Assembly: GCF_042697365.1 (NCBI RefSeq)
Contig: NZ_CP137604.1
DNA from: Brucella pseudintermedia
GTDB taxonomy: Bacteria > Pseudomonadota > Alphaproteobacteria > Rhizobiales > Rhizobiaceae
Strand: one strand, 5' to 3'
DNA: 64,000 bases
Part shown: positions 60,143-64,000 of the stretch, piece after piece
Numbering within the stretch: the first letter of the stretch is position 1
Layout of the letters: each line of letters begins with the position of its first letter
Notes under the pieces: generated by a model
Database searches by the model: none
What the model was told of the DNA's origin: nothing
The model's input: the letters and a program-made list of their open reading frames with translations, nothing else
Position numbers and translations under genes: made by a program

Positions 60143-61264
60143 TCACTTTACCACGGTCAGGCGTTCAGCCGCTCGCGTGATCGCCGTATAAAGCCAACGC
60201 TCACGCGTATCGCGGAACGCAAAACTTTCGTCAAAAAGCACCACGTCATCCCATTGGGAACCCTGCGCTTTGTGAACCGTCAAGGCGTAGCCATAATCGA
60301 AATCGTCATAGCGCTTCTTGGTCTGCCACGGAATTTCGCTGTCCGGATCTTCAAACTGCGCCTTCAACAGCTTGATTTTCGCGACGCCGCGATCATCGTC
60401 CTCGGGCGTTACGAGCAGGTTGATGCCGGGTTTCACGGTTTCCTTGGAAGAGGTCATAACCTTCCATAATGATCCGTTGAGAAGTCCCTTGGCAGGATCG
60501 TTGCGCAGGCACACCAGCTTGTCGCCTGCCTGCGGATAATCCGCCGTAAAGCCCTTCAACTCCCGCAGGCGCTGATTATAGCGACGCCGCGTCCGGTTTG
60601 TGCCCACAAGCACCTGATCGGCAGCAAGAACCATCTCCTGATTGACGTCGCCTTTACCGATAACCTTCGCAGCGCCATGGTCGCCATAGGCAAGTTCCCT
60701 TCCCTCCCGTACATCAAGCGCCATGCGAATGATGGGATTATCCTGCGCCTGACGATGAATCTCGGTCAGAAGATAGTCCGGCTCGTGCTCCGTGAAAAAG
60801 CCGCCCCCGGAAATTGGAGGCAACTGTCCCGGATCGCCAAGGACAAGGATAGGCGTGCCGAAACTCATCAGGTCCCGGCCCAGCGCTTCGTCGACCATGG
60901 AACATTCGTCCACAACGATCATAGCCGCTTTGGCGACAGGGCTTTGCCGGTTGAGCGAGAAGGTCGGCGCGATGGAAGTCTTGCCAGTCGTTTCGTCTTC
61001 AATCGCCTCTTCACCGCGCGGGCGGTAGATCAGTGAATGAAGCGTGCGGGCATTGCTGGCCCCTTTCGAGCGCAGCACCTGTGCCGCCTTACCGGTAAAG
61101 GCCGCAAACTGCACATCGCCATCCACATGCTCGGCAAAATAGCGGGCGAGCGTCGTCTTGCCCGTACCCGCATAGCCGAACAATCTGAAAATGGGGCTGC
61201 GTCCGTCCTTGAGCCAATGCCCGACGGCTTTCAGCGCCTGATCCTGTTCCGGTGAAAACTGCAT
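60143..61264 (-). CDS. RecD-like ATP-dependent DNA helicase (AAA_30 + UvrD_C_2)
   Basis: 373 residues, shorter than RecD proper. Walker A is GYAGTGKTT (residues 30-38), Walker B VVDECSMVDEALG, motif III DPGQLPPISGGGFF and the C-terminal superfamily-1 motifs LTVHKAQGSQWDDVVLFDES and LYTAITRAAERLTVV. Such stand-alone proteins are probably 5'-3' helicases in DNA repair or replication restart; no RecB or RecC genes lie near. Cytoplasmic. Last base of the stop touches the convergent gene. Confidence 0.9.
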   Translation of the reverse strand: MQFSPEQDQALKAVGHWLKDGRSPIFRLFGYAGTGKTTLARYFAEHVDGDVQFAAFTGKAAQVLRSKGASNARTLHSLIYRPRGEEAIEDETTGKTSIAPTFSLNRQSPVAKAAMIVVDECSMVDEALGRDLMSFGTPILVLGDPGQLPPISGGGFFTEHEPDYLLTEIHRQAQDNPIIRMALDVREGRELAYGDHGAAKVIGKGDVNQEMVLAADQVLVGTNRTRRRYNQRLRELKGFTADYPQAGDKLVCLRNDPAKGLLNGSLWKVMTSSKETVKPGINLLVTPEDDDRGVAKIKLLKAQFEDPDSEIPWQTKKRYDDFDYGYALTVHKAQGSQWDDVVLFDESFAFRDTRERWLYTAITRAAERLTVVK

Positions 61265-61312
61265 CGTCCCTTCAGACAGGATTCGCCGCCCGAAAACAAG
61301 ATCAAACCGTGA

Positions 61313-62281
61313 TCAAACGCCTTTGCTCACCAAAGTTGCAAACCTGTCGAGATCGACATTGCCGCCACTGACGATGACGCCTACCCGCTTGCCCTGCAGT
61401 TTCGGCGCTATCTGCCGTGCGCCGGCAAAAGCGAGACAGCCCGTAGGCTCGACGACCATTTTCATCCGGCTGGCGAAGAATTTCATGCCTTGCACGAGTT
61501 CATCGTCGCTGACGGCCAGAATATCGCGAACGGTGTCGCGAATGATGGCGAAGGTCATGTCGCCCAGAGCCTGCGTCTGCGCGCCATCCGCCAGCGTCCT
61601 TGGCACATTGATGTGAACTATCTTGCCGGAGCGCAAAGACTGCTGACCGTCATTTCCAGCTTCCGGTTCCACGCCGTAGACATCGCAAGCAGGCGACAAG
61701 GCTTTCGCGGCCAGTGCCGAACCGGCAAGCAGGCCACCGCCACCGAGACAGACAAACAGTGCATCGAGAGGCCCGGTTTCTTCGATCAATTCCTTGGCGG
61801 CAGTCCCCTGACCGGCGATGATATCAGGATGATTGAACGGCGGAATGAGGGTCAGCCCGCCCTCCTCCGCCAGTCGGCTTGATATCGCATCGCGATCTTC
61901 TTCATAGCGGTTATAGGTTACAACCTTCGCACCATAGCCTCGCGTTGCTTCAAGCTTGGCGCGTGGCGCATCTTCGGGCATGATGATGGTAGCGCCGATG
62001 CCAAGCAATTTCGCGGCAAGCGCTATCGCTTGGGCATGATTGCCGGACGAAAAAGCCAGTGCACCCCGCGCCTTTTGCTCATCTGTAAACCGCGACAGGG
62101 CATTGAAAGCGCCGCGAAACTTGAACGCGCCGATGCGCTGAAAATTCTCGCATTTGAAGAAGAACTGCGCACCGGTCTCGCGGTCGATCATGGACGATGT
62201 GAAGACCGGCGTATGGTGGGCATGGCCTTCGATCTGCTTTGCGGCCGAGATCACGTCATCGTAAGTTGGAAGCTTGTTCAT
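61313..62281 (-). CDS. PLP-dependent serine/threonine dehydratase (no ACT domain)
   Basis: 322 residues from the ATG at 62281 (AGAGG ribosome site). The PLP lysine is Lys54 in GAFKFRGAFN, the glycine loop CLGGGGLLAG binds phosphate and the fold type II core continues to the C-terminus. Absence of a regulatory ACT domain points to a catabolic serine/threonine dehydratase, serine racemase or threo-3-hydroxyaspartate ammonia-lyase rather than IlvA. It starts 18 bases after the stop of the LysE-type gene, so both may be one unit (amino-acid degradation plus export). Confidence 0.9.
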   Translation of the reverse strand: MNKLPTYDDVISAAKQIEGHAHHTPVFTSSMIDRETGAQFFFKCENFQRIGAFKFRGAFNALSRFTDEQKARGALAFSSGNHAQAIALAAKLLGIGATIIMPEDAPRAKLEATRGYGAKVVTYNRYEEDRDAISSRLAEEGGLTLIPPFNHPDIIAGQGTAAKELIEETGPLDALFVCLGGGGLLAGSALAAKALSPACDVYGVEPEAGNDGQQSLRSGKIVHINVPRTLADGAQTQALGDMTFAIIRDTVRDILAVSDDELVQGMKFFASRMKMVVEPTGCLAFAGARQIAPKLQGKRVGVIVSGGNVDLDRFATLVSKGV

Positions 62282-62299
62282 CATTCGCCTCTTCATTCT

Positions 62300-62899
62300 T
62301 TATTTCAGCATCGGCCAAAGACTCAAGACGAGCAACAAGGCCATGATTAGATTGAACCATTTCAACCGAACAGGATCGGAAAGCCAGTTGCGCAGCAATG
62401 TGCCAAATCCCGCCCAGACCGAAACGCTCGGCAAATTCACAATCGCGAAGGCAGCGCTGACCAGAAGTACCGCGACATAATAGTTGTCGTGATTGGCATA
62501 GGTCGCAATCCCCGTGATCGCCATCACCCAGGCTTTCGGATTGACCCACTGGAAGGCTGCCGCCTGAAGGAAAGTCATTGGCTCGCTCTTGTCGCGGTGT
62601 TTTGCTTCTCCGATGGAACGCGACATGGCAATTTTCCAGGCGAGATAAAGCATATAGGCACCACCGGCGAATTTCAGCGCGGTATAGACGGATGGTACCG
62701 TTTCGATCAAAGCGCCGAGGCCGAAACCAATCGACAGCAACAATACAAAAAAGCCAACGCCAATACCCAGCATATGCGGAATTGTGCGGCGGAAACCGAA
62801 ATTCACGCCCGACGCCAGGAGCATCAGATTGTTTGGTCCCGGTGTAACGGATGAGACGAATGCGAAGACGAGAAGCGCCAGAAAAATTTCGATAGACAT
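62300..62899 (-). CDS. LysE/RhtB-family amino acid exporter
   Basis: 199 residues with about six membrane helices. Family signature SVTPGPNNLMLLASGVNFGF near residue 17-36, then GGAYMLYLAWKIAMS and QWVNPKAWVMAITGIATY. RhtB-type proteins export threonine, homoserine or other amino acids. It is upstream of the dehydratase on the same strand. Confidence 0.92.
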   Translation of the reverse strand: MSIEIFLALLVFAFVSSVTPGPNNLMLLASGVNFGFRRTIPHMLGIGVGFFVLLLSIGFGLGALIETVPSVYTALKFAGGAYMLYLAWKIAMSRSIGEAKHRDKSEPMTFLQAAAFQWVNPKAWVMAITGIATYANHDNYYVAVLLVSAAFAIVNLPSVSVWAGFGTLLRNWLSDPVRLKWFNLIMALLLVLSLWPMLK

Positions 62900-62939
62900 G
62901 GTATGGCCCCGATTTATTGGGACAAATTAGCTCAATAAA

Positions 62940-62971
62940 AAACCGGCACAATCGAAACATTGTGCCGGTTT
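62940..62971 (-). terminator. Terminator of the ilvBH operon
   Basis: A perfect 13-bp stem (AAACCGGCACAAT at 62940-62952 with 62959-62971) and 6-base loop, followed on the minus strand by TTTTTATTG. It lies 33 bases after the ilvH stop. Confidence 0.92.
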
Positions 62972-63004
62972 CCAACGATATTGTATCGGTATTGTTGGAA
63001 GCTT

Positions 63005-63577
63005 TTACATGCCTTCTGGTCCGCGGTTCATGGCCGCAACGCCGGTGCGACAGGTTTCAACCAGCCCCAGCGGCTTCATGATCGAGATGAACTGATCGAT
63101 CTTCGCGGGCTTGCCGGTGATCTCCAGGATGAAATGATCGGTCGTCGCATCCACGACCTTTGCCTTGAACGCATCCGCAAGACGGAGTGTTTCCGCCCGT
63201 GCTTCGCCTTTGCCAGCGACTTTCACCAGAGCGAGTTCACGCTCGACAGGACGGTCGTGACCGAGTTCGGAAGCACGGTGGCTGAGATCAACAACACGGT
63301 GAACCGGCACAATGCGGGCCAACTGGTGGCGGATTTGGTCAAGCACATGCGGCGTGCCGCGCGTCACGATTGTGATGCGCGACAGGTGCTTTTCATGCTC
63401 GGTTTCCGAAACCGTCAGGCTTTCGATATTGTAGCCTCGGCCGGAGAAAAGACCGATCACGCGGGCAAGGACACCCGGTTCGTTGTCAACGAGAACGGCA
63501 AGCGTATGCGTTTCCGGGGTCTGGGTTTCGGCTGCGATGAAATAGGCCGATCCGGAAGCTAGGTTCTGTGCATTCAT
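63005..63577 (-). CDS. ilvH: Acetolactate synthase regulatory (small) subunit
   Basis: 190 residues. N-terminal ACT domain (about 22-95: TLAVLVDNEPGVLARVIGLFSGRGYNIESLTVS) binds valine; the C-terminal ALS_ss_C domain follows (FKAKVVDATTDHFILEITGKPAKIDQFI). It activates the catalytic subunit and makes it valine-sensitive. It starts 18 bases after the ilvB stop, in the same operon. Confidence 0.97.
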   Translation of the reverse strand: MNAQNLASGSAYFIAAETQTPETHTLAVLVDNEPGVLARVIGLFSGRGYNIESLTVSETEHEKHLSRITIVTRGTPHVLDQIRHQLARIVPVHRVVDLSHRASELGHDRPVERELALVKVAGKGEARAETLRLADAFKAKVVDATTDHFILEITGKPAKIDQFISIMKPLGLVETCRTGVAAMNRGPEGM

Positions 63578-63595
63578 GATTTTCTTTCCTCCGGA

Positions 63596-64000
63596 TCAGA
63601 CGAGCGCGCGGCCCTTGGCATCGATGGCATTGGCAACGGCTTCATCTGTCGCCTCATCCGGCAACAGCATTTCATTATGCGCCTTGCCCGAGGGGATCAT
63701 CGGGAAGCAGTTGGCGAGGTTTGCCACCCGGCAGTCGAAGATGACCGGCTTGTCGATATCGATCATTTCCTGAATGGCGGCGTCGAGATCGCCCGGCTTT
63801 TCGCAGCGGATACCATGCGCGCCATAGGCTTCGGCCAGCTTCACGAAATCCGGCATCGCCTCCGTATAGGAGTGCGACAGACGGTTGCCATGCAGAAGCT
63901 GCTGCCACTGGCGCACCATGCCCATATACTGGTTGTTCAGGATGAAGATTTTGATCGGCGCATTATGCTGGATCGCTGCCGACATTTCCTGGATGCACAT
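63596..64000 (-). CDS. ilvB: Acetolactate synthase catalytic (large) subunit, C-terminal part
   Basis: The gene enters from the right edge; the last 134 codons are visible (stop at 63596). They include part of the ThDP-binding domain (IFILNNQYMGMVRQWQQLLHGNRLSHSY), then the Rossmann-like DFVKLAEAYGAHGIRCEKPGDLDAAI and VIFDCRVANLANCFPMIPSGKAHNEMLL, all typical for IlvB/IlvI. It forms acetolactate from pyruvate, first step of branched-chain amino acid synthesis. ilvH follows in the same transcript. Confidence 0.96.
   Translation of the reverse strand: MCIQEMSAAIQHNAPIKIFILNNQYMGMVRQWQQLLHGNRLSHSYTEAMPDFVKLAEAYGAHGIRCEKPGDLDAAIQEMIDIDKPVIFDCRVANLANCFPMIPSGKAHNEMLLPDEATDEAVANAIDAKGRALV

Overview
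The window looks like a piece of the main chromosome of an alphaproteobacterium of the Brucella/Ochrobactrum group. This rests on moderately high GC, a SecDF fusion, a BA14K protein, DUF1127 small proteins, the housekeeping genes ilvB, ilvH, ilvC, pdxJ, kup and secDF, and a phosphonate monoester hydrolase of exactly the length and active-site layout known from Rhizobium. I see no phage, integrase, insertion sequence, CRISPR array or rRNA. One tRNA (Lys, CTT) is present. The assignment to a genus is inference.

Layout. 1-5000: a truncated LysR regulator, a DUF1127 small protein, then a GlxA/GbdR-type regulator beside a flavin/folate N-methyl-glycine dehydrogenase fusion. 5000-14900: an exported small protein, a large MscS channel, secDF, a Kef/YbaL-type antiporter with an overlapping YbhN-type membrane protein, and an RBBP9-type hydrolase. 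14900-20800: a sulfate uptake operon (sbp-cysT-cysW, no cysA), an orphan 62-residue protein, a TerC-CBS membrane protein and a DedA protein. 20800-22700: a long non-coding stretch, tRNA-Lys, an EF-hand protein and a RbsD/FucU mutarotase. 22800-29900: one minus-strand operon carrying a phosphonate monoester hydrolase followed by a complete Opp/Dpp-type ABC importer. 30000-36700: a 682-residue protein of unknown function, then a CUT2 sugar importer divergent from a Gfo/Idh/MocA dehydrogenase. 36700-41600: a cobalamin-riboswitch-controlled btuB-btuF-btuC-btuD operon. 41700-46700: a HlyD / double-ATPase / ABC-2 permease export operon. 47200-54300: mixed enzymes (GHL10-like hydrolase, Usp, FMN split-barrel protein, PhzF, Nudix, endonuclease/phosphatase, BA14K, class I aminotransferase). 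54500-64000: ilvC, a TetR gene with a palindromic operator, kup, pdxJ, a SpoIIAA-like protein, a RecD-like helicase, a serine/threonine dehydratase with a LysE exporter, and ilvH/ilvB at the right edge.

Most of the window is ordinary core genome. The stretches most worth a second look are: the hydrolase-importer operon (22803-29906) with its 11-bp-phased CCCTTG half-sites at 29937-29967; the sugar importer / dehydrogenase pair with a perfect 18-bp GGAA-N6-TTCC palindrome between them (35486-35503); the complete B12-switched uptake operon; intercistronic hairpins placed just after both solute-binding-protein genes; and the sulfate operon that lacks its ATPase. I did not find a convincing new defence or mobile system.
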